Source: CAVQEG01 sp963711465
GTDB taxonomy: Bacteria > Bacteroidota > Ignavibacteria > OLB7
Reading direction: 5' to 3'
Length of the DNA stretch: 64,000 nucleotides
NCBI GenBank assembly: GCA_963711465.1
Contig: CAVQEG010000001.1
Location: 124,001-188,000 of the forward strand
The position numbers and the translations under genes are program-made. The notes beneath the pieces were generated by a model, which worked only from the letters and a program-made list of their open reading frames with translations, made no database searches and was not told the origin of the DNA. Shown here in pieces: positions 8,971-16,380 of this stretch (its first letter is position 1; every line of letters begins with the position of its first letter).

Positions 8971-11106
8971 ATGGCCTCTGAGACCGACAACCGCCGCATT
9001 ATCAACGGCGCACACGACGCTGACATGGACGCCGCCGGCAACGGCACGACGCTGAACGGATCGAGCGCCAACGGATCGGCAGGCAACGGATCCGCTGCGA
9101 CCGCAGTGAACGGCGGACCGAACGCTGGGTTCGAAGACGTGTCGGCGTACGTCGACATGGCGGAGTATCCGTTGCTGGCGCGAATCGATTCTCCGGCGGA
9201 TCTTCGCCGGCTCGACCCGATACAGCTGCGCACGGTGTGTGCGGAAGTGCGCCAGTACATGATCGATGTGATCTGCCAGGTCGGTGGGCACTTCGGTGCC
9301 GGTCTCGGCGTGGTGGAGCTCACCGTGGCAGCGCATTACGCCTTCGACACACCACGCGACAAGATCATTTTCGACACGGGACATCAGGGGTATCCGCACA
9401 AGATTCTCACCGGCCGGAGGGACCGCCTGCACACGATTCGCCAGCACAACGGCCTGAGCCCGTTTCTCAAGCGCGCCGAGAGCGAGTACGACGTCTTCGG
9501 TGCCGGCCACGCCTCAACGTCGATCTCCGCCGCCCTCGGAATTGCCACCGCACGCGATCTGTCCGGCGACGACTACCACGTCGTTGCGGTCATCGGCGAC
9601 GGTGCGATGACCGGTGGAATGGCCTACGAGGCGATGAACAACTGCGGGCTGCAGAAGCGGAAGCTCATCGTGGTGCTCAACGATAACCGGATGTCGATCG
9701 CGCCGAACGTCTGGGCGATCAGCAACTACTTCACGCAGATCGCGCAGATGTCGGTCATGCAGAAGATGCGGGGCCATGTCTGGAATCTGGCCGGGGAGAT
9801 GGGAACGTGGGGCGACAGGTTCAGGCGTCTGGCGGCACGGTTCGAAGATGGTGTCAAGGCGGTCATCACGCCCGGAATGCTCTTCGAGGCGCTCGGATTC
9901 CACTACTTCGGTCCCGAGAACGGCCACAACGTCAACAAGCTCGTCGAGCTGTTCGAATTCGCCCGCGATATCGACGGCCCGGTGTTGCTGCACGTGACGA
10001 CCGAGAAGGGAAAGGGCTACGCCCCGGCGGAGGCCGACGATCTGCAACGCCTGCACGCGCTCGGAGGTCCGACCGACAAGGCGACGGGCAAGGCGATCCG
10101 CTCGACCTCGAGCAGCCCGAAGCCACCGAAGTTCCAGAACGTGTTTGGTCAGGCACTCGTGGAGATCGCCGACATCGATCCGCGGGTGGTGGGAATCACC
10201 GCGGCAATGCCGGACGGAACCGGGCTCGACCAGATGCAGCGTGCCCATCCGTCGCGCTTCTTCGATGTCGGCATCGCTGAAGAGCATGCCGTGACGTTCG
10301 CCGCCGGAATGGCCACCCAGGGTGCGGTTCCTGTCGTCGCCATCTACAGCACCTTTCTGCAGCGCGGATTCGACCAGATCGTTCACGACTGTTCAATTCA
10401 GCACCTGCCGGTCGTCTTCGCAATGGATCGCGCCGGGCTGGCTGGCAATGACGGACCGACGCACCACGGAGCGCTCGACCTGAGCTATCTGCGGATCATC
10501 CAGGATATGGTGGTCATGGCACCGAAGGACGAGGCGGAGCTGCGCGACATGCTCTACACGGCCGTGCGCTACCGGCGAGGTCCGATCGCGCTGCGCTATC
10601 CGCGCGGTGAAGGATTCGGTGTGGAGATGCCCGACGGATTTCGTGAACTGGAGATCGGTCGCGCAGAGCGGATGCGCACCGGCGACGACCTCGCGATCCT
10701 CGCGATCGGGGACATGGCGTGGCCGGCCTACCGTGCCGCCGAGCTGCTCCAGACCCAGGGAATCTCCGCCGAAGTGATCAACGCCCGGTTCGTCAAGCCG
10801 ATCGACGGCGCGATGCTCGACGATGTCTGCTCGAGAATTCGCACGGTCCTCACAGTGGAAAACAACGTGACCAGCGGTGGCTTCGGCAGCGCGGTGCTCG
10901 AGTACGTTGCCACGCGACCCTATCGCGACGACGTCGACATCCTGGTGCACGGACTGCCTCCTACGACGTTCGTCGAGCATGGCGACGCGGCCGTGCTGCT
11001 CTCGGAACTCGGCCTGGACGTCGAGGGGATTGCCCGCGTGGCGCGCAGGCACCTCGGGTTCGATCGGACCGAGGAGCCGGCAGTGTCCGTCGACGCCGCA
11101 CATTGA
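8971..11106 (+). CDS. dxs: 1-deoxy-D-xylulose-5-phosphate synthase
   Basis: 711 residues from the ATG at 8971. The enzyme condenses pyruvate and glyceraldehyde-3-phosphate with TPP, the first step of the MEP isoprenoid pathway. FDTGHQGYPHKILTGR, GHASTSISAALG, the TPP-binding GDGAMTGGMAYEAMNN and the pyrimidine-domain HHGALDLSYLR are intact. The enzyme normally has ~630 residues and would start near MAEYPLLARI (ATG at 9157). The extra ~62 residues are low-complexity Asn/Gly/Ser (NGTTLNGSSANGSAGNGS-like), so the start could be 8971 or 9157 (or 8920). No strong ribosome site decides it. Confidence 0.95.
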   Translation: MASETDNRRIINGAHDADMDAAGNGTTLNGSSANGSAGNGSAATAVNGGPNAGFEDVSAYVDMAEYPLLARIDSPADLRRLDPIQLRTVCAEVRQYMIDVICQVGGHFGAGLGVVELTVAAHYAFDTPRDKIIFDTGHQGYPHKILTGRRDRLHTIRQHNGLSPFLKRAESEYDVFGAGHASTSISAALGIATARDLSGDDYHVVAVIGDGAMTGGMAYEAMNNCGLQKRKLIVVLNDNRMSIAPNVWAISNYFTQIAQMSVMQKMRGHVWNLAGEMGTWGDRFRRLAARFEDGVKAVITPGMLFEALGFHYFGPENGHNVNKLVELFEFARDIDGPVLLHVTTEKGKGYAPAEADDLQRLHALGGPTDKATGKAIRSTSSSPKPPKFQNVFGQALVEIADIDPRVVGITAAMPDGTGLDQMQRAHPSRFFDVGIAEEHAVTFAAGMATQGAVPVVAIYSTFLQRGFDQIVHDCSIQHLPVVFAMDRAGLAGNDGPTHHGALDLSYLRIIQDMVVMAPKDEAELRDMLYTAVRYRRGPIALRYPRGEGFGVEMPDGFRELEIGRAERMRTGDDLAILAIGDMAWPAYRAAELLQTQGISAEVINARFVKPIDGAMLDDVCSRIRTVLTVENNVTSGGFGSAVLEYVATRPYRDDVDILVHGLPPTTFVEHGDAAVLLSELGLDVEGIARVARRHLGFDRTEEPAVSVDAAH

Positions 11107-11188
11107 GCGGCTGCCATCACGCCGCGACGGACCCGGCCGACTGTCTGCTGCGGGTCCCTGCGCCTTGTCTGATACGCCTCGCGGGTGT

Positions 11189-11608
11189 CTAGCGTTGCGT
11201 CACAGCGACGGTCCGTCCATCAGGATCACGCATCTCGATCGACCACCCGAAATTCTCACCCAGACTGAACGGTTCCTCCGTTCGAATTTCAATTCCCGCG
11301 TCGCGGCACCGCCGGATGACGGCTTCGAGGTCGGCGACGTAGACCGTCACGTAGGGTTCGAAGTTGTCGCCGACCGATCCCCCCATCGGACAGAGTGTCC
11401 AGCCCCGCTGTTCCGGATTGAATTCAGCATGATTCAGCGAGAAGGAGAATCCGTCGCCGACATAGAACACCCACTTGCGGGGCACATCGCCGCTGGCCGT
11501 CTCCGGAATTCCGAGCAATTCGGTGTAGAAGCGACGCGCAGCGTCGAAGTCTGACACCCAGAACGCGATGTTTCCGAGGCAGGAGGGGACGTCGGTTGAG
11601 TCAGCCAT
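11189..11608 (-). CDS. VOC (glyoxalase/bleomycin-resistance fold) family protein
   Basis: 139 residues in one vicinal-oxygen-chelate unit: NIAFWVSDFDAARRFYTELLGIPET at the start, a central FEPYVTVYVADLEAVIRRCRDAGIEI and the terminal MRDPDGRTVAVTQ. Metal-ligand residues of true glyoxalase I are not convincingly placed, so the substrate is unknown. It converges on dxs and sits just downstream of tRNA-Lys on the same strand. Confidence 0.85.
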   Translation of the reverse strand: MADSTDVPSCLGNIAFWVSDFDAARRFYTELLGIPETASGDVPRKWVFYVGDGFSFSLNHAEFNPEQRGWTLCPMGGSVGDNFEPYVTVYVADLEAVIRRCRDAGIEIRTEEPFSLGENFGWSIEMRDPDGRTVAVTQR

Positions 11609-11638
11609 GGAGTGATTCTCAGGTGATGAAGGAAGGAG

Positions 11639-11711
11639 TGACTCGGCAGGGACTCGAACCCTGGACCCTCTGATTAAAAGTCAGATGCTCTACCAGCTGA
11701 GCTACCGAGTC
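11639..11711 (-). tRNA. tRNA-Lys (anticodon TTT)
   Basis: A 73-nt cloverleaf on the reverse strand: acceptor GACTCGG/CCGAGTC, D arm GCTC/GAGC, anticodon stem TCTGA/TCAGA with loop CTTTTAA (anticodon TTT), T loop TTCGAGT and discriminator A. CCA is not encoded. Confidence 0.96.
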
Positions 11712-11813
11712 GGGCCTCGCAAGGCGGCGCATCGCAATGCCGCGAGAAGGAGGAATTCTGAAGTTACGGGGGACGGCTACCTGTGCCAAACCCGCGTTCA
11801 CTCTGTCACCGTT

Positions 11814-12236
11814 CTACGGCTTTCCCCACAGAGCGATGACGTTGCCGTCCGGATCGGCAATGGCGGCAGAGGCGAAGAAGTCATTGGAGCGTTCGAATTC
11901 GTCAACGACCCTGACTCCCGCATCGCGGAGCGCGGCGGTCGCGGCTTCGACGCCGCGTACGGCAAGGGCAATGCGGATTGACGCCCCATCAGGGCTGCCG
12001 GCGGACTCCGTCGCATCCTCGACAAGGTAGATCATAGCGTCACCCGCCTCCAGTGTGATGCCGGGTTCGAGCATCTGCTCGCCCTTGTGGAATCCGAGCA
12101 TCTCCTCGTAGAAGCGCACAGATCGTTCCATATCGGTGACACGAATCATTATCACTGCAAGGCCGCGCACGCGCGCCACCGCACCGCCATCGGAGTCTTC
12201 CGTATTGGCTGTCTGATTCTCACCGTCAGTGGTCAT
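11814..12236 (-). CDS. VOC family protein (glyoxalase-like)
   Basis: 140 residues from the ATG at 12236, which has an AGGTG ribosome site upstream. The open frame runs back to 12518, but that part has no family character. After a ~25-residue polar tail come VRGLAVIMIRVTDMERSVRFYEEMLGF, EAGDAMIYLVEDA and the closing AAIADPDGNVIALWG, a single VOC module. The substrate is unknown. It is the second VOC gene in 1 kb but is not closely similar to the one at 11189, so it is probably not a recent duplicate. Confidence 0.82.
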   Translation of the reverse strand: MTTDGENQTANTEDSDGGAVARVRGLAVIMIRVTDMERSVRFYEEMLGFHKGEQMLEPGITLEAGDAMIYLVEDATESAGSPDGASIRIALAVRGVEAATAALRDAGVRVVDEFERSNDFFASAAIADPDGNVIALWGKP

Positions 12237-12807
12237 TGCAGCACCTATTGAAAATGGGTCGAACGCGTGGCCGCCAAATGACCAAATGATCGACATAGGT
12301 GGAGTGGAATTCGAACGGGATCGGGATCGGACACCCGCCCGATGCCACAGCGCCCCGCAAGCTACGAGTCGCGAGTCGATTGCGGGACCGGTCATGCACA
12401 GGAGCGTTTCTCGCCGTTCCGCAGCGTTTCGGTCGGCACGACTGCACCAACCCGTCCCTGCAGGTCCCCTCCACTGGTTGAGATTGCGAACCATGGCCAC
12501 TGCCGTATTTCCCGGCAACGCCGCCGCGTCGGCGAAAGATTGCCGGAAGCAGCTCCGGACTCAGTGCCCTGAAATACGAAATACCCGCCATCGCTCAATT
12601 GCAAAGGCGGTCTCAATACCACTGCAATCGCTGACAGCTGCATATCGATTGTCCAAGGTGCGTGGCCGCAACGTTTTGCGGCGCGTTTTACCGACGGCGG
12701 CAGAGCCACGCGTTGCCCGTTTCCCGAGTCGATAGAAGTCTGGTTTGCTTCTCAATTGAATTTACCGTCATTCGGCCGGCGGAAGTGCGCCGCACAGGTG
12801 TCGCTGC
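12237..12807. other. 571-bp stretch without a supported gene
   Basis: Open frames exist on both strands (for example 12229-12735 forward), but their translations are Arg/Ser/Pro-rich, lack family motifs and look like GC-rich shadows. The stretch has AT-richer islands near 12570-12650 and 12740-12775. I see no repeat, tRNA or clear hairpin. It could be a decayed gene. Confidence 0.5.
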
Positions 12808-13056
12808 TCAGGGTTTCGACAGTTCCTCCCTGTATCGCTGGAACTCATAGGCAGCCGCTTCGGCAATAACCAGCGACCCATTGGCGACGAGTCGGCGCGT
12901 TTCGGCGTGGACGCGATCGACGACTTCGCAGAGCTCTTCGCGACTGCGATTCGCGGTTCCCGGGAACGACTCGGCGATGAGTCCATCGACGGTTCCCTCG
13001 ATCGCACGGCGCTCGTCGGCCTGACTCGGCAGGTGGAGTGAATTCTGTGTTGCCAT
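12808..13056 (-). CDS. Small hypothetical protein
   Basis: 82 residues (MATQNSLHLPSQADERRAIEG...YREELSKP), predicted all-helical and acidic/basic mixed, with no signal peptide, Cys or recognised motif. Codon use resembles the neighbours and the frame begins with a plausible ATG facing an AT-rich divergent promoter region (13057-13138). I do not recognise the family. Confidence 0.55.
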   Translation of the reverse strand: MATQNSLHLPSQADERRAIEGTVDGLIAESFPGTANRSREELCEVVDRVHAETRRLVANGSLVIAEAAAYEFQRYREELSKP

Positions 13057-13138
13057 GATCTTGTATGAATGAATGCCGATGGTTCGGATATTCCGCGATT
13101 GCTCAGAGCCTTCCGTTACAACACACTTCGGTATTCAC

Positions 13139-13750
13139 ATGAATGACCAGCGAGACGTCGACAATCAGATGCGAAGTCTGCAGAGTCAGATCGAGACGTT
13201 GCAGACCGAGCTGAACGCACTGAAGAGGAGTCGCCATGCGCGAGATGTGGACGACTACACGTTTGCCGTGCCGAACGGTTCTCGACGGCTGAGCGAACTC
13301 TTCGGCGACCACGACGATCTGATCGTAATTCACAACATGGGGTCGACGTGTCCCTACTGCACGATGTGGGGCGACGGTCTCAACGGCCTCGGCCCCTACA
13401 TCGCCGATCGTGCCGGGTTCGTGATCGTATCGCCGGATGCACCCGATCGACAGCAGGAGTTTGCCGCATCACGCGGGTGGAACGTTCGGATGGTATCCGA
13501 CGCGGAGCGTGCGTTCACGCGCGAGATGGGATTTGTCACTACGCAGGATGGGGGCGAGTACTTCCTGCCTGGATTCTCGGTATTCCACAGGGATGAATCC
13601 GGGAGAATTCGTCGGGTGGCGGCTGACTACTTCGGACCCGGCGACGTGTATTGTGGTGCCTGGCACATGTTCGATCTGCTCGACGGTGGAGCGGGGCGCT
13701 GGCATCCGAAATTTCAGGCACCTCTCGGGACGAAGAGCTCCGACTCGTGA
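13139..13750 (+). CDS. DUF899 / thioredoxin-like family protein
   Basis: 203 residues from the ATG at 13139 (MNDQRDVDNQM). A coiled-coil N-terminus (~5-35) precedes a thioredoxin-like domain. The key stretch is IHNMGSTCPYCTMWGDGLNG, then SPDAPDRQQEFAASRGW and a late FSVFHRDE/FGPGDVY segment. The CPYC pair sits where DUF899 proteins have CPxC before W-x-DG. Function is not established for this family; a redox role is plausible. It is divergent from the small ORF at 12808. Confidence 0.8.
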   Translation: MNDQRDVDNQMRSLQSQIETLQTELNALKRSRHARDVDDYTFAVPNGSRRLSELFGDHDDLIVIHNMGSTCPYCTMWGDGLNGLGPYIADRAGFVIVSPDAPDRQQEFAASRGWNVRMVSDAERAFTREMGFVTTQDGGEYFLPGFSVFHRDESGRIRRVAADYFGPGDVYCGAWHMFDLLDGGAGRWHPKFQAPLGTKSSDS

Positions 13751-13817
13751 CGGCGAGGTGTGACCGCTCGCGGTGCGCATGTGCGAAGGATGGATGAAGC
13801 CAGCGGTGGGTAGTCTG

Positions 13818-14165
13818 CTACGATCGATCCGATCGCTTTGAGAGCCGGTAGCGTGGAGCGGTCGAGGGCGTCGGGCTGGAGGCCTGCGTGACGGTCGGGG
13901 CGTCGAGGCGGGACTCGTGGTACCAGACGATCGAGAGAAAGCCGGCGGCGCGGACGTGATCGCCGCGATCGAGCGAATTCTTCGCCAGCTCCTTGAAGTA
14001 CGGGAGGTTCTCGGGGTTGCGTGGATCGTGGTGGGGTCCGAGGCAGTAGCGCCAGAGTTCGCCAACGAGCTGTTCGGAGAATTGCTGGCAGAAGTCGCCG
14101 GCGATCTCCGCGGTGTCCTCGAGCGTATTCTGCGGGACGGATCGATGCTTGACGGCGTGGCTCAT
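13818..14165 (-). CDS. Hypothetical protein downstream of the sigma/anti-sigma pair
   Basis: 115 residues from the ATG at 14165 (MSHAVKHRSVPQNTLEDTAEIAGD). The middle (FCQQFSEQLVGELWRYCLGPHHDPRNPENLPYF region) looks like a folded helical protein; the last ~25 residues are Ser/Thr/Arg-rich. No family recognised. The open frame extends to 14300 with no supporting character. It reads in the same direction as the anti-sigma gene, about 150 nt downstream, and may share its transcript. Confidence 0.5.
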   Translation of the reverse strand: MSHAVKHRSVPQNTLEDTAEIAGDFCQQFSEQLVGELWRYCLGPHHDPRNPENLPYFKELAKNSLDRGDHVRAAGFLSIVWYHESRLDAPTVTQASSPTPSTAPRYRLSKRSDRS

Positions 14166-14316
14166 CGGAACGGGTCGAGTGTGGGAGTCTGCGAGGTCGG
14201 TACTACGCCACCGAACTTCGCAAACCGGCACGAGACCGCCAAGAGCGCCGGGGGATGGCGCCAGGGGGAGGAGCCGCTGGGGGTGGGTCACGCGCGGCAT
14301 GTGCGGCGCGAGCGGG

Positions 14317-15078
14317 TCATTTGGGGGCGGACGCGTCCTTGTCGAGGGCGTCCTTTCCGGAGCGGATGTTCATGTCGACATGAACGGGCGCATTCAGATC
14401 GCCATTGGCATTGTTGCGCTTCACATTCTGCTCATCGGCGGCCTGGTGGGAATTGCCTGCGGCTCCCTGTTCGTCCTCAGCGCTATGTTCTGCTGATGCG
14501 GACGACGGGTACGGAGATTCCGTCTTTTTGCGGGGCTGACTGGCTTCGTCCGCGGGTGAGGGCACACGGTCGGGCGCGGCGACGGGGCGCAGCGAACGCA
14601 GCGGGGCGGTACTTCGCAGCGGACGCGGATCGTCGGGCAGCGGATGGGTGACGGCGTTCGGTGGAAGCTGATCGGTCGCAGCGGGATACGAGGGACTGCT
14701 CGGCGTCGTCGCGGCAGAACCGGTGCCGAACGGATCGATCAGCAGCGTGGCGGCGGCGAACATGAGAATCAATCCGAGTCCGCCCAGCATCCAACTCGTG
14801 TGAAAGCGGCGAACCGGAGGCCGGTCGGTCGCACTCGAGGGTGGAGTCGTCTCAGGCAGGTTGAGCTGTCGGAGCACGTGAGCGCGGGTAGCGCCGTGAT
14901 CGGTCGGAATTGCATCGCGCTGTTTGGCGATCGCCGACTCGACGACCCGGTGGGCGCGGAGCGTGCGGCGCAGCTCGGTGTCGACGGCGACCGAGATGAA
15001 GAATTCCTCCTCCTCGGTGTGACTCATCGCACCGCTGAGGTAGCGCTGCATATCGTGTTCGGATTCTCTGGTAATCAT
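14317..15078 (-). CDS. Putative anti-sigma factor, single-pass membrane protein
   Basis: 253 residues. The N-terminal ~85 residues (ESEHDMQRYLSGAMSHTEEEEFF...) resemble the short cytoplasmic helical domain of anti-sigma factors. One membrane segment follows (SWMLGGLGLILMFAAATLLI, ~95-115), then ~135 residues of Pro/Ser/Asn-rich extracytoplasmic tail. Its ATG overlaps the stop of the ECF sigma gene by 4 bp, the usual arrangement for a sigma and its inhibitor. No zinc HxxxCxxC motif is visible, so it is not a ZAS-type anti-sigma factor. The partner assignment is inferred from context. Confidence 0.7.
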   Translation of the reverse strand: MITRESEHDMQRYLSGAMSHTEEEEFFISVAVDTELRRTLRAHRVVESAIAKQRDAIPTDHGATRAHVLRQLNLPETTPPSSATDRPPVRRFHTSWMLGGLGLILMFAAATLLIDPFGTGSAATTPSSPSYPAATDQLPPNAVTHPLPDDPRPLRSTAPLRSLRPVAAPDRVPSPADEASQPRKKTESPYPSSASAEHSAEDEQGAAGNSHQAADEQNVKRNNANGDLNAPVHVDMNIRSGKDALDKDASAPK

Positions 15079-15761
15079 GGGTCCTTCCGGAGATTGCGCT
15101 GCGTGGGGTTGGGCTGCTCGCGTTCGCGGTCGTCCTCGACGCCGATCATTGCGGAGATGATGCGGGCGAGGTGGCTGCGGGCTCTCCAGGCCCGGGTGCG
15201 AATGGCACCAACGGGCTCTCCGAGCATTTCGGCGATCTCATCGAACCGGAAGCCGGAGTAGGCATTGAGCACGAGCACTTCGCGCTGGGACTCGGGCAGG
15301 TGGGGGAGGGCGAGCACGACGAGCTCTTCCATGTGCGTGAGCTCCGTGAGCGTACCGACCGGATGGCTCGCCTCGCCGATCTCGTCGATTGCCGCGTGGT
15401 TGCGACGGCGCCGGATGTGGTCGAGACAGAGATTGCGCGCCATGGTCAGCAGCAGTCCGAGCGGATTCTCCGGTGTGAGCGATCCCTTGGATCGCATTCC
15501 GATGAGCCGCTCCCACAGTTCCTGGGTGACGTCTTCGGCACGGTCACGGTCGTGCAGCTTCTGCAGACAGTAGCTGAAGAGCCGGTGGTTGTACCGATCG
15601 AAGAGTTCCACCAGGGCGCGGTCGTCGCCGTCGATGAACCGCGCGATCGCGTCGGCGTCGCGCCGGCGGGCTTCCTCTCGTGCCTGACCAACGTCGTCGG
15701 CACGATCGGCCTCGGGCGTCGGCCTCGGTTCTCGCGTAAGCAACTTTGTCGACCAGTTCAT
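15075..15761 (-). CDS. ECF-type RNA polymerase sigma factor
   Basis: 228 residues from the ATG at 15761; a TTG start at 15830 is possible but adds a Ser/Pro tail. Region 2 is LVELFDRYNHRLFSYCLQKLHDRDRAEDVTQELWERL with the -10-binding helix. Region 4 is LPESQREVLVLNAYSGFRFDEIAEMLGEPVGAIRTRAWRARSHL, the helix-turn-helix for -35 recognition. It is a two-domain group 4 sigma factor, co-transcribed with the putative anti-sigma gene. It is divergent from the T9SS adhesin gene, so a regulatory link is possible but unproven. Confidence 0.92.
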   Translation of the reverse strand: MNWSTKLLTREPRPTPEADRADDVGQAREEARRRDADAIARFIDGDDRALVELFDRYNHRLFSYCLQKLHDRDRAEDVTQELWERLIGMRSKGSLTPENPLGLLLTMARNLCLDHIRRRRNHAAIDEIGEASHPVGTLTELTHMEELVVLALPHLPESQREVLVLNAYSGFRFDEIAEMLGEPVGAIRTRAWRARSHLARIISAMIGVEDDREREQPNPTQRNLRKDP

Positions 15762-16380
15762 GCGATGGGGGCTGTTCGTGGAGAACGTTGGGAGCGGGGA
15801 TCCTCGAGTGCGGGCTGCCGATGACAGCAACGGCGTGGCTGACGGACTCCCCGTGGTACTAACGTTTATGCAGTAACATCGTTATACACACTGTTCGGCT
15901 GCAACCAGGCGCCGAGGGTCCATCCCCTCCAAGTCCATCCATTGGTTCCGTCACCGTCGGGTTTCGCTTCCTACCTTCTCGACTCGCTGCAAGATCCCCA
16001 ACGTTGTGAACACAGGCATAACGTCGGACTGCGCACAAACGTCACAGCCGGACACCAGAAACTATTTTCTTTGACTTCTTGTGTGATGTGCCGTGACTTT
16101 GGAACGTTGTCAGTATGTTAGGTCCCAGAGGTTCACACCAAATTCGCCGGAAGACGGCAGCCGGGGTCCAGCCGCGCGCCGTCCTTCAGTGGCTCGAATT
16201 CCACGCTCGCATGTCTGCTCCGATTCGCGCAAAGTCCCATCCTGCAGCCCGTCCCGCCTGAGATCCACTCACGCGCCCGCGACGGGAGCATACGATGAAC
16301 ACACGACCGGCGAGGTCCACTCCATAGACCGGTCGTCAGGACGGACTGTCCCCCGTCCTGCCCAACAACTGGGAGGTCCA
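15762..16380. other. 619-bp divergent regulatory region (sigma factor / T9SS adhesin)
   Basis: No supported gene. The centre (about 15840-16130) is distinctly AT-richer than its surroundings and contains the promoter-like pair listed at 16070-16101. The remaining ~280 bases before 16381 would be a long 5' leader for the adhesin. Confidence 0.5.
16070..16101 (+). promoter_or_regulatory. Candidate Bacteroidota-type promoter (TTTG-N20-TGACTTTG)
   Basis: TTTG at 16070-16073 and TGACTTTG at 16094-16101, spaced by 20 nt. The Bacteroidota primary-sigma consensus is TTTG-N19/21-TAnnTTTG, so one base differs. It lies in the AT-rich island upstream of the adhesin and would give a ~270-nt leader. Confidence 0.35.

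Noticed and set aside
11106..11188. Weak 7-bp inverted repeat (11129-11135/11151-11157) as terminator between dxs and the VOC gene
   Set aside because: Short stem with a long loop and no T-run; not enough support.
12229..12735. 168-codon forward frame in the gap between the VOC gene and the small ORF
   Set aside because: Arg/Ser-rich, no motif or ribosome site; overlaps the start of the VOC gene.
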